Assembly (NCBI GenBank): GCA_023230425.1 | Contig: JALNXI010000090.1 | Location: 1-7,598 of the forward strand | Length of the DNA: 7,598 bases | Direction of reading: 5' to 3' | From: Methanoculleus sp. | GTDB lineage: Archaea; Halobacteriota; Methanomicrobia; Methanomicrobiales; Methanoculleaceae | Shown here: in pieces, positions 1 through 5,303 of the stretch | Layout of the letters: each line of letters opens with the position of its first letter | Position numbering within the stretch: position 1 is the first letter of the stretch | Translations under genes and position numbers: made by a program | Notes under the pieces: model-generated | What the model was told of the DNA's origin: nothing | The model's database searches: none | What the model saw: the letters and a program-made list of their open reading frames with translations, nothing else

Positions 1-575
1 CCCGAACGCAGATGGTTATCGAGAGGACAAAGGATATCCCAGAGGCGGAGCGGCCGACCGTTCTCATATTCGGCGCATCGCCGACCTCCCGGAAGGCCGG
101 AGGGGCCGGCAACGTGAAGGGGACCAACACGGTTGAGTCCTACTTCATCGAGGAGATCGTCCACGCGAAGAACGCCTACCGGAACACCGGGAGCCCCACC
201 GTCTCGGCCGAACAACTCCTCGCCCTCGACCCCGACGTCATCGTGCTCGGCACATCGAACGGCTACCACCCACCCGAGGAACTCTACTCGGCACCCTATT
301 ATCGGAATGTCGGCGAGCTCTCGGCCATAAAGGACCGACGTGTCTCCTCGTTCCCGTGGGAGCCCTGCAACTGCGCCAAGCGCCTTGAGTACCCGATCGA
401 CGTGATGGTGATCGCAAAGGCGGCCTACCCGGAGCGGTTCGCAGACGTCGATCTCGCCGAATGGCTGCTTGAGTTCTATGAGAATGTCTACGGCGTGGAC
501 CGGGCGACGGCGGAGAGCCTCCGGTCGGCGCAGTGGATGGACTGGTGCGTGGTGGAGTGTCCTACATGCGGGTGA
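1..575 (+). CDS. ABC transporter substrate-binding protein, TroA/BtuF fold, C-terminal part (5' end outside window)
   Basis: Only the C-terminal part is present. The frame is open from base 3 through the first ATG at 12, and about 187 residues follow, against roughly 330-380 in the family. Residue numbers count from that ATG. The fragment resembles the second lobe of metal-chelate binding proteins (Fe-siderophore, cobalamin or haem type): a TNTVESYFIEEI segment (39-50), 'ALDPDVIVLGTSNGY' (71-85) and 'LSAIKDRRVSSFPWEP' (103-118), the last being the usual strand before the closing helices. Such proteins sit outside the membrane and hand their ligand to a BtuC/BtuD-type permease and ATPase, which would lie upstream. 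Odd features are an internal CNC (C119, C121) and a C-terminal CX3CX2CG tail (C179, C183, C186), which I do not associate with this family. The ligand cannot be told from sequence. The fold call is fairly sure; the metal role is inferred. Confidence 0.8.
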   Translation, partial: RTQMVIERTKDIPEAERPTVLIFGASPTSRKAGGAGNVKGTNTVESYFIEEIVHAKNAYRNTGSPTVSAEQLLALDPDVIVLGTSNGYHPPEELYSAPYYRNVGELSAIKDRRVSSFPWEPCNCAKRLEYPIDVMVIAKAAYPERFADVDLAEWLLEFYENVYGVDRATAESLRSAQWMDWCVVECPTCG

Positions 576-597
576 CCGCGGCGAGTGGATAGACAAA

Positions 598-617
598 CGG
601 CCGGATAATCCCGGCCG
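598..617. terminator. GC-rich hairpin after the binding-protein gene (possible terminator)
   Basis: A perfect 7-bp all-G/C stem, CGGCCGG (598-604) with CCGGCCG (611-617), encloses the 6-base loop ATAATC. It starts 22 bases after the stop codon at 575. No T-run follows, so it is not a classical archaeal oligo-T terminator. It could be an mRNA-stabilising end or an operator for the next gene. The structure is visible; the role is a guess. Confidence 0.35.
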
Positions 618-655
618 ACCTCGGTATAGGATGTTGAACGGTTGTAGAAACATGA

Positions 656-663
656 GGAAGTGA
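656..663 (+). promoter_or_regulatory. Shine-Dalgarno site GGAAGTGA fixing the CooC-like gene start
   Basis: GGAAGTGA differs at one base from GGAGGTGA, the complement of the archaeal 16S rRNA 3' end. It ends 8 bases before the ATG at 672. The in-frame GTG at 660 lies inside this site and is therefore unlikely to be the start. The same octamer with the same 8-base spacing precedes the minus-strand gene starting at 2376. Confidence 0.65.
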
Positions 664-671
664 ACATCAGC

Positions 672-1445
672 ATGAAGATCGCTATCTGCGGCAAGGGGGG
701 CAGCGGGAAGAGCACCGTTGCCGCGCTGCTTGCCCGCGAGTATGCACGGAGGAACCGTGCGGTACTGGTCGTCGATACCGACGAATCGAACCTCGGGCTG
801 CACCGTCTCCTTGGAACGGACGCCCCTCCAGACCTTATGGGGTACTTCGGGGGCAAAGGAGCGGTGACGGAGAAGATCATGGCGGCGATGCCCGACCCGT
901 CGTCCGTGGACCTTGTGGGGGAGACGTGGACCATCGACGGGATTCCCCGCGACTACGTCGCCTTGGAAAACTGGGTCCGGCTCGTCGCCATTGGAAAGAT
1001 TCACGACGCCGGCGAGGGGTGCGCCTGCCCGATGGGGATGCTCGCCCGTCAGTTCCTCGACCACTTGGATCTCGGCGACGACGAAGTCGTCATCGCCGAT
1101 ACGGAGGCCGGGATCGAACACTTCGGCCGGGGCGTCGATCAGGGAGCCGACGTGATCCTCATGGTCGTTGACCCGTCGTTTGAGTCGCTCCGGCTCGCTG
1201 AGAAGGTCGCGGATATGGCGGCACGGATCGGCGTCCCGCTCCGCTACGTGCTGAACAAGACCGATCCCATCTCGGCCGCCCGGTTGCGCGAGAGCATGCC
1301 CGACCCTTCACGAGTCGTCTGCGAGATCCCGCAGGACCCCGGAATCCTTGCCGCGGGCCTCGACGGCCGGGTGCTGGACCAGAGTCACCCTGCGATCGTC
1401 GCGCTCGCGAACCTCCTGGACGGTACTCGGGAAGGGAGAGCATGA
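672..1445 (+). CDS. CooC-like P-loop ATPase (metallocentre maturation)
   Basis: A 257-residue cytoplasmic NTPase of the MinD/NifH/CooC (SIMIBI) class. It has the deviant Walker A motif GKGGSGKS (7-14, signature lysine K8), the switch-I type segment VVDTDESN (33-40), the Walker B/switch-II region 'VVIADTEAGIEHFGRG' (139-154) and NKTD (195-198) for base recognition. Between them lies EGCACP with C117 and C119. In CooC proteins a CxC at this place binds Ni(II)/Zn(II) at the dimer interface and serves nickel insertion into carbon monoxide dehydrogenase, so a CooC-type job is favoured over MinD, which lacks it. The length of about 255 also fits CooC. Start ATG 672 is chosen from the SD at 656-663. 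The stop overlaps the next gene's start (ATGA), so the two are translationally coupled. No CODH subunit gene is in view, and the client enzyme is unknown. Confidence 0.85.
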   Translation: MKIAICGKGGSGKSTVAALLAREYARRNRAVLVVDTDESNLGLHRLLGTDAPPDLMGYFGGKGAVTEKIMAAMPDPSSVDLVGETWTIDGIPRDYVALENWVRLVAIGKIHDAGEGCACPMGMLARQFLDHLDLGDDEVVIADTEAGIEHFGRGVDQGADVILMVVDPSFESLRLAEKVADMAARIGVPLRYVLNKTDPISAARLRESMPDPSRVVCEIPQDPGILAAGLDGRVLDQSHPAIVALANLLDGTREGRA

Positions 1446-2056
1446 TCCTCCGACCCAGTCAGCGCGAGCAGGTGCTCCCGCTGCCGGTTGCGCTCATCTC
1501 GACCGTCTCGGGCGGCGGCGTCAGGAACGTCGCCCCTTGGTCGAACATAACCCCGATTCTCCGGCCTCTGGACGAGATCGTATTGGCGTCGTGGATTAAG
1601 CGCGATACCCTCGAGAACATCCGCGCCACTGGAGAGTTCGTCGTGAACATCCCCCAGGCATCGATGGTCGAGGAGGTCATGGTCTGTGCGCGGAATTACC
1701 CGCCGGAGGTCGACGAGTTTGAGGAGGCGGGCCTTGCACCCCGCCCGTCGGCGAAGGTCCGCCCTCCCGGCATCGACGGGTGCCTGGCTTGGATGGAATG
1801 CGTGTTAAGCGAAGAGATCGCGAGGGAGAACTACTCTCTTGTTATCGGAACGGTGGTCCACCTCGAGGTCGATGATCGCTACTTCAACGATGCCGGTGAG
1901 ATGGACTTTGGGCGGGCGGAGCCCCTGTCGGTTATGCTCGGGCAGGAAGGGATGTGGTTCACCCGGCCCGTCCGGTCGGGGCGGTTCGCCCGCTATACGG
2001 AGATGGTAACCGGCCGATACGCAACCAATCAGAGCATTCCGCATCCGGAAAGATGA
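1442..2056 (+). CDS. Flavin reductase-like FMN-binding split-barrel protein
   Basis: A 204-residue protein of the flavin reductase-like/FMN-binding split-barrel family (Pfam Flavin_Reduct type). The diagnostic part is 'LPVALISTVSGGGVRNVAPW' (14-33), then SNITPI (34-39), 'DEIVLASWIKRDTLENIRAT' (44-63) and GEFVVNI (64-70), the usual strand-helix-strand run around the FMN phosphate. Archaeal relatives are soluble flavoproteins that pass electrons or act as small oxidoreductases; their partners are mostly unknown. The start ATG shares ATGA with the stop of the CooC-like ATPase, and GGGAG at 1434-1438 is its ribosome site, so both come from one mRNA. No membrane segment is present. Its last 28 bases overlap the 3' end of the convergent small gene. 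A role as electron donor for the maturation step run by its neighbour is inference. Confidence 0.85.
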   Translation: MILRPSQREQVLPLPVALISTVSGGGVRNVAPWSNITPILRPLDEIVLASWIKRDTLENIRATGEFVVNIPQASMVEEVMVCARNYPPEVDEFEEAGLAPRPSAKVRPPGIDGCLAWMECVLSEEIARENYSLVIGTVVHLEVDDRYFNDAGEMDFGRAEPLSVMLGQEGMWFTRPVRSGRFARYTEMVTGRYATNQSIPHPER

Positions 2057-2376
2057 TAGAGCCTGCGGACCTGTTCGGCCGCCGCCTCCGATACCGCCTC
2101 CTGGATTCGGACGAGGATGGTGTCGATATCCTCTTCGGGCATGCACCCGAGGTCTTCCCGGCCGGAGAGGATCTGGTCGGTGAGGTAGCCCCAGTCCTCG
2201 TCCGAGAGGCGGCCGACCCGTTCCGCAAAGTCTTCCTCGTCCGCGGCGATATGGTTTGAGACCGGCGGCAGGATCGAGTGGAACTCGTGCCCCGACTCCG
2301 GGCAGAGGATCCCGCTGTATTCGGGCGCCAGTTTCCGCAGGATTGCAAAGTCCTTCTCGTCGAATTCGCGTGCCAT
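2029..2376 (-). CDS. Hypothetical acidic protein, 115 aa, with Cys/His cluster
   Basis: I do not recognise this protein. It is soluble, rich in Asp and Glu and predicted mostly helical, with no signal peptide or membrane span. A C-x4-H-x2-H group (C25, H30, H33) with H42 nearby, and cysteines at 78 and 112, could bind a metal. A run of charged helices (46-107) makes up the rest. ATG 2376 is chosen because GGAAGTGA (2385-2392, minus strand) lies 8 bases upstream. The frame is open further upstream, but an earlier start would run into the tautomerase gene. It ends 28 bp inside the convergent flavin-protein gene. It lies 49 bp downstream of the tautomerase gene on the same strand and may be co-transcribed with it. 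The clear SD and clean start support a real gene; a function cannot be given. Confidence 0.7.
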   Translation of the reverse strand: MAREFDEKDFAILRKLAPEYSGILCPESGHEFHSILPPVSNHIAADEEDFAERVGRLSDEDWGYLTDQILSGREDLGCMPEEDIDTILVRIQEAVSEAAAEQVRRLYHLSGCGML

Positions 2377-2384
2377 GGTTTCGT

Positions 2385-2392
2385 TCACTTCC
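2385..2392 (-). promoter_or_regulatory. Shine-Dalgarno site GGAAGTGA of the 115-aa gene
   Basis: Read on the minus strand, GGAAGTGA is followed by 8 bases and then ATG at 2376. It picks this start over several earlier in-frame start codons that would overlap the tautomerase gene. Confidence 0.6.
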
Positions 2393-2425
2393 GGGCGGCT
2401 ACAAATACGTTCGCTTGCCGCGGGA

Positions 2426-2611
2426 CTACGACTCCAAGAGGAGTTTTCCTGCCCGTGCGATGTTCTCAGTATCGAGTTCCTCGAAGAAGAGGGTGACCCG
2501 CTCCGGGTCAACACCGAGCGTCCTCGTGATCGCGGCGGTGATCTCGGCGGCGAGTATCCGTTTCTGCTCAAGTGTCCGCCCCTCTGCCATGCGAATGGTT
2601 ACGACCGGCAT
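2426..2611 (-). CDS. 4-oxalocrotonate tautomerase-like small protein
   Basis: A 61-residue protein of the 4-OT subfamily of the tautomerase superfamily, whose members work as hexamers with an N-terminal proline as general base once Met is removed. It reads MPVVTIRM, then EGRTLEQKR, which matches the 4-OT EGRSDEQK pattern. Pro1 and Arg11 (counted without Met) are present. The equivalents of catalytic Arg39 and Phe50 appear as Thr39 and Ile50 in an ungapped comparison with the well-known Pseudomonas enzyme from memory. The fold and a tautomerase or isomerase activity are therefore likely, but 4-oxalocrotonate is not the expected substrate. The start must be ATG 2611, because Pro has to follow Met; the earlier in-frame start at 2659 would bury it. 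No good ribosome site precedes the ATG, which fits a short leader (see TATA candidate). It lies between the prenyl synthase and the 115-aa gene. Confidence 0.85.
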   Translation of the reverse strand: MPVVTIRMAEGRTLEQKRILAAEITAAITRTLGVDPERVTLFFEELDTENIARAGKLLLES

Positions 2612-2642
2612 ATATTCTCGGAGAGAGTGTGGGACGGGGCGG

Positions 2643-2649
2643 TATTTAT
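2643..2649 (-). promoter_or_regulatory. Candidate TATA box for the tautomerase gene
   Basis: The minus strand reads GATAAATACC here, with core ATAAATA. Archaeal transcription usually starts about 26 bases from the box centre, which would be near 2620, some 9 bases before ATG 2611. That predicts a nearly leaderless mRNA and agrees with the absent SD site. The fit is by eye, and read-through from the prenyl synthase gene is also possible. Confidence 0.4.
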
Positions 2650-2689
2650 CGCTGCGCAAGAGCGTCGGGGCAGGCGACCCGGAACGGGG

Positions 2690-3580
2690 TCATGCCGTCC
2701 GGCGTCCCCCCGCGATCGTGAGCCCTACGATATCCCGGACCACCTGCCCGAAGGCCCCCCGTTCTTCAGGCGGCACCCGCTGTCGGACCCGGTCTCCGAG
2801 CCTGGCAGTTGCCCGGGCGATCTCCGCGTCGAGCATCGATACCAGTGCCTGATCGGCCCCGTTCTTCCCCGGAGAGATACAGCGGAGGAGGAGCGCCTCG
2901 GACCCGGGCCGGCAGCCCCGGGATCCCGCAGCGAGTGCGTGCAGGTCCGTTATGTCGTCGGCGATCTGCATCGCCTTCCCGGCAGAGAGGCCGTAGTCCG
3001 CGAACACGGCGACGATGGCATCGTCGCCGCCCGCCGCCATGGCACCCCAGGCTGCCGCGAGAGAGAAGAGGCACCCGGTCTTTTGGGTGATGATCGCATC
3101 GTAACGTTCGGCCGCCGGGAGCCCGGACCCCTCGAGCATCTCCCAGGCCACGCCCCGGGCCATGCTCTGCTGGGTGGAGGCAAGCATCGTCACGTAGCCG
3201 GCGCCGTAGGGGGCGGCGAGCGCGTAGGGGAGGGCAAGGATCCCGACGGCGTCGAGGACCGCCCGCCCCTCTCCCCGGGTGAGATGGAGGGAGGGGACGC
3301 CACGCCGGACGGTATCACCGTCCAGCATGTCGTCGAGGATGAGGCTTGCGGCGTGGGCGAGCTCGACGGCACAGGCGAGGTCGAGCGCCTGGCGGGTGGG
3401 CGTCGTCGCCCGGGTGAGGCCGGCGTGGATACGGAGGAGGAGCCCGGCCCGCAGCCGCTTCCCCCGGAGGAGGAGCGGAAGGGCGCCGGGGTCGATCACG
3501 CCTTCACAGGCCGCCACCTCCTCGATCCGTCGGTTGACGGCAGGCCTGATCCTCTCAAGGAACTCGCGAAACGGTATCAT
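2690..3580 (-). CDS. Polyprenyl diphosphate synthase (trans-isoprenyl chain elongation)
   Basis: A 296-residue all-helical synthase that would join isopentenyl diphosphate to an allylic diphosphate in the cytoplasm. All hallmarks are visible: GKRLRAGLL (40-48), the first Asp-rich motif DDMLD (83-87) followed by VRRG, QKTG (166-169), and the second Asp-rich motif DDITD (208-212) within QIADDITD. The protein is slightly short for the family (300-350): the part after the second Asp motif is compact and lacks the usual GK/KP loop. Ala78 and Ser79, at positions -5 and -4 before the first Asp motif, are small. In this family that usually permits products longer than FPP, and archaeal GGPP synthases usually carry a bulky residue there, so this may be a second, specialised synthase. 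The start ATG 3580 has GGGAGTGA 6 bases upstream. It is divergent from the kinase gene. Confidence 0.9.
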   Translation of the reverse strand: MIPFREFLERIRPAVNRRIEEVAACEGVIDPGALPLLLRGKRLRAGLLLRIHAGLTRATTPTRQALDLACAVELAHAASLILDDMLDGDTVRRGVPSLHLTRGEGRAVLDAVGILALPYALAAPYGAGYVTMLASTQQSMARGVAWEMLEGSGLPAAERYDAIITQKTGCLFSLAAAWGAMAAGGDDAIVAVFADYGLSAGKAMQIADDITDLHALAAGSRGCRPGSEALLLRCISPGKNGADQALVSMLDAEIARATARLGDRVRQRVPPEERGAFGQVVRDIVGLTIAGGRRTA

Positions 3581-3586
3581 GGCTCG

Positions 3587-3594
3587 TCACTCCC
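3587..3594 (-). promoter_or_regulatory. Shine-Dalgarno site GGGAGTGA of the prenyl synthase gene
   Basis: The minus strand reads GGGAGTGA, then six bases, then ATG at 3580. It is a one-base variant of GGAGGTGA and supports the chosen start. Confidence 0.6.
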
Positions 3595-3631
3595 GGGGGG
3601 CGCCGGTGCATCCCGTTAAGACGCCCCGGCG

Positions 3632-3639
3632 GTAAAAAG
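3632..3639. promoter_or_regulatory. A/T island in the divergent promoter region (possible shared TATA element)
   Basis: GTAAAAAG is the main A/T-rich run in the gap of about 160 bp between the divergent prenyl synthase and kinase genes. Read leftwards, its centre is about 26 bases from 3609, giving a 29-base leader that keeps the SD at 3587-3594. Read rightwards, it predicts a start near 3662 and a leader of about 83 bases before ATG 3745. It is a poor match to the archaeal TATA consensus, so confidence is low. A short palindrome, CCTGCG-G-CGCAGG, lies at 3652-3664, close to the predicted rightward start, and could be an operator. Confidence 0.3.
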
Positions 3640-3744
3640 GTGTGGGTCTACCCTGCGGCGCAGGTATCTTCATTGCCCTGCAGAACCCCGAGCCTCCCGG
3701 TGGTACAGCAGTTGGTTGTTGAGAAGGAGGCGGGGTGCCTGGAG

Positions 3745-4644
3745 ATGGGCGATGCATTCCGCGACTGGCTCGCGGGCATCATCGCCGATTGGCTGCCGGA
3801 TCAAGAGAGCGACGCCCGGGTCTACCGGATAGAGCCCGCGTCGCACGTCGTCTGCAGGTATGAGTTTGCCGGCGGGGTCAGCATCATCGGCAAGTTCTTC
3901 GGCGCGCCGACGGGTGCGAAGACCCGCTACAACGCGGACGCGGCGATGGAGAACGAGTTCGATCGGCTCCGTCGCGCAGCCGGGTGGATCCGGGTCGCCC
4001 GGCCACTGGCGATGAACAGCCGGTTTCATTCGGTCCTCGTGACCGGGTATGTCCCCGGCCCGACCATACGGGAACTCATCGCGGCGGGAACCTCCCTCTA
4101 CGAACCCCTGACCGGCGTCGCGCATCTTCTCCGGCGGCTCCACGACTGCACACGGACCTCCTGCAACCGGGAGCGCGAGTTCGCCTACTTCCACGCGATG
4201 CTCGACCAGATCGGGCTCCCGGCCCCCCGGAGGGAGCGGTTCAACCGCCTGCTCGGGGTGTGGTGGCACAGCCCGCGGATCGGCCCGGACGTTGGGTGCA
4301 TGGTCCACGGCGACGCCACGCCCGGCAACTACCTCTTCGACGACGGCATCTGTGCGATCGACTTCGAGGGCTCCCGGGACCACGCGCACCCGGTCTGCGA
4401 CCTCGGCATCCTCGCCGCGGAGATGAAGGCAACGCCCGGGAATAGCCGCCGGGCCGAGGACTGGATCGGTCACCTGCTCTGGCACTATAGCCAGAGCGTT
4501 GAAGAGTTCCGGCGCCATACCGCCGTCCTTCCCTTCTTCATGGCGCTCGGGTACCTCAGGATTGCCCGGCTGCCCTGGCGTGCGGCGGAACGCGACTGGC
4601 TGCTTCTGGAGGCTGAGGCGTGTCTTGCCGCAGGCCCGGGGTAG
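3745..4644 (+). CDS. Aminoglycoside phosphotransferase-fold (APH) small-molecule kinase
   Basis: A 299-residue soluble kinase of the APH/choline-kinase superfamily. Motifs in order are SIIGKFF with the ATP-anchoring lysine K50, ENEF with the helix-C glutamate E71, the hinge TGYVPGPT (100-107), the catalytic loop VHGDATPGN (H188, D190, N195) and the metal site IDFEGS (D206), then CDLGIL (218-223). The triad is intact, so an active phosphotransferase is expected. The acceptor is unknown: family members phosphorylate choline, homoserine, fructosamine, sugars or antibiotics. ATG 3745 is preferred: AAGGAGG lies at 3724-3730, the kinase N-lobe begins normally, and a start at GTG 3640 would precede the likely transcription start. 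The 14-base spacing is longer than usual, so the start is not certain. The HAD gene overlaps its last 25 bases with its own SD inside this gene, so the two form a pair. Confidence 0.85.
   Translation: MGDAFRDWLAGIIADWLPDQESDARVYRIEPASHVVCRYEFAGGVSIIGKFFGAPTGAKTRYNADAAMENEFDRLRRAAGWIRVARPLAMNSRFHSVLVTGYVPGPTIRELIAAGTSLYEPLTGVAHLLRRLHDCTRTSCNREREFAYFHAMLDQIGLPAPRRERFNRLLGVWWHSPRIGPDVGCMVHGDATPGNYLFDDGICAIDFEGSRDHAHPVCDLGILAAEMKATPGNSRRAEDWIGHLLWHYSQSVEEFRRHTAVLPFFMALGYLRIARLPWRAAERDWLLLEAEACLAAGPG
4608..4616 (+). promoter_or_regulatory. Shine-Dalgarno site of the HAD gene inside the kinase gene
   Basis: GGAGGCTGA includes GGAGG (4608-4612), which ends 7 bases before GTG 4620. The strong site lies within the kinase reading frame and supports the GTG start and a 25-bp gene overlap. 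Confidence 0.6.
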
Positions 4645-5282
4645 AAGGGGTCCTCTTCGACTGTTACGGGACGCTCATCGACATCCTGACCGACGAGCAT
4701 GATATCAGGACCTACCGGTGCCTCTCCCGGTGGCTCCTCTACCAGGGCGTCCGGATCGCCCCCCGGAACCTGCGGGCGGGCTACCTCCGGCGGGTGCAGG
4801 AGGCAGCCGACCGGACCGGGGAGCGGTACCCGGAGGTGCGGGTCGAGGGGGTCTTCGCCGGCATCTGCGCCGATCACAGTGTATGGGAGGTCGATACGGA
4901 GCGGCTCGGTGCCGAGGCCGCCCGGGCGTTCCGGGCCGCATCCCTCCGGCGTCTCGGTGTTATCGAGAAGAGCCGGCGCCTGCTTGACCTCTTCGGCACA
5001 GTGAAGAAGGGAATCGTCTCGAACGGGCAGCGGGTCTTCTCGGAGCAGGAACTGCGAGTGCTTAACCTCTATAACCGTTTTGACTTCGTCATCTTCTCCT
5101 CGGACTGCGGCTACCAGAAGCCGGACCCGCGGCTGTACGCGGCGGCCCTCGGGCGGATGAACCTCTTGCCGGAAAACGTCCTCTTTATCGGGGACAATCG
5201 CGAGAACGACGTCACTATCCCCCGGAGGCTCAGTATGCAGGCGCTACACGTGGAGGACGCATGGCGACGCTACGGGGCCTGA
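4620..5282 (+). CDS. HAD-superfamily hydrolase, DxYGT type
   Basis: A 220-residue soluble hydrolase of HAD subfamily I with a helical cap (about 21-115). Motif I is FDCYGTLID with nucleophile D14; motif II is VSNGQ (S134); motif III is YQKPDP (K167); motif IV is IGDNRENDV (D192, D197). All four are in place, so the enzyme should be active. The residue two after the nucleophile is Tyr16, not the Asp typical of HAD phosphatases. DxYGT is also seen in L-2-haloacid dehalogenases and some subfamily IA members, so phosphatase activity should not be assumed. The start is GTG 4620, set by the SD at 4608-4612. Coupling to the upstream APH-fold kinase suggests the two act on the same metabolite, perhaps as salvage or repair partners, which is inference. 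The downstream TnpB-like gene starts 21 bp later. Confidence 0.88.
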   Translation: MSCRRPGVEGVLFDCYGTLIDILTDEHDIRTYRCLSRWLLYQGVRIAPRNLRAGYLRRVQEAADRTGERYPEVRVEGVFAGICADHSVWEVDTERLGAEAARAFRAASLRRLGVIEKSRRLLDLFGTVKKGIVSNGQRVFSEQELRVLNLYNRFDFVIFSSDCGYQKPDPRLYAAALGRMNLLPENVLFIGDNRENDVTIPRRLSMQALHVEDAWRRYGA

Positions 5283-5303
5283 GGCGCCGGGCCCGATGAG
5301 TAT

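Noticed and set aside
546..569. Radical SAM motif from the CX3CX2C in the binding protein
   Set aside because: The motif sits at the extreme C terminus of a binding-protein lobe, with no radical SAM barrel.
660..671. GTG 660 as start of the CooC-like ATPase
   Set aside because: It falls inside the likely SD site, and ATG 672 has the correct spacing and gives the normal CooC N terminus MKIAICGKGG.
2612..2659. Sixteen-residue N-terminal extension of the tautomerase
   Set aside because: Tautomerases of this family need Pro directly after the initiator Met; the extension would block the catalytic proline.
2375..3619. Very long plus-strand open frame (414 codons) opposite the prenyl synthase and tautomerase
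   Set aside because: It is the antisense of two proteins with clear catalytic motifs; its translation is full of Pro, Gly and Arg with no domain, as expected of a shadow frame in G+C-rich DNA.
3640..3744. GTG 3640 as start of the kinase
   Set aside because: It would add 35 residues of no kinase character and lies at the putative promoter element; ATG 3745 gives a normal N-lobe. Not fully excluded.
3670..4518. Long minus-strand open frame (282 codons) opposite the APH-fold kinase
   Set aside because: The plus-strand frame holds the complete kinase motifs, and the minus frame shows no recognisable domain.
3745..4644. Antibiotic-resistance kinase
   Set aside because: The APH fold is shared by many metabolic kinases; nothing in the sequence or neighbours points to aminoglycosides.
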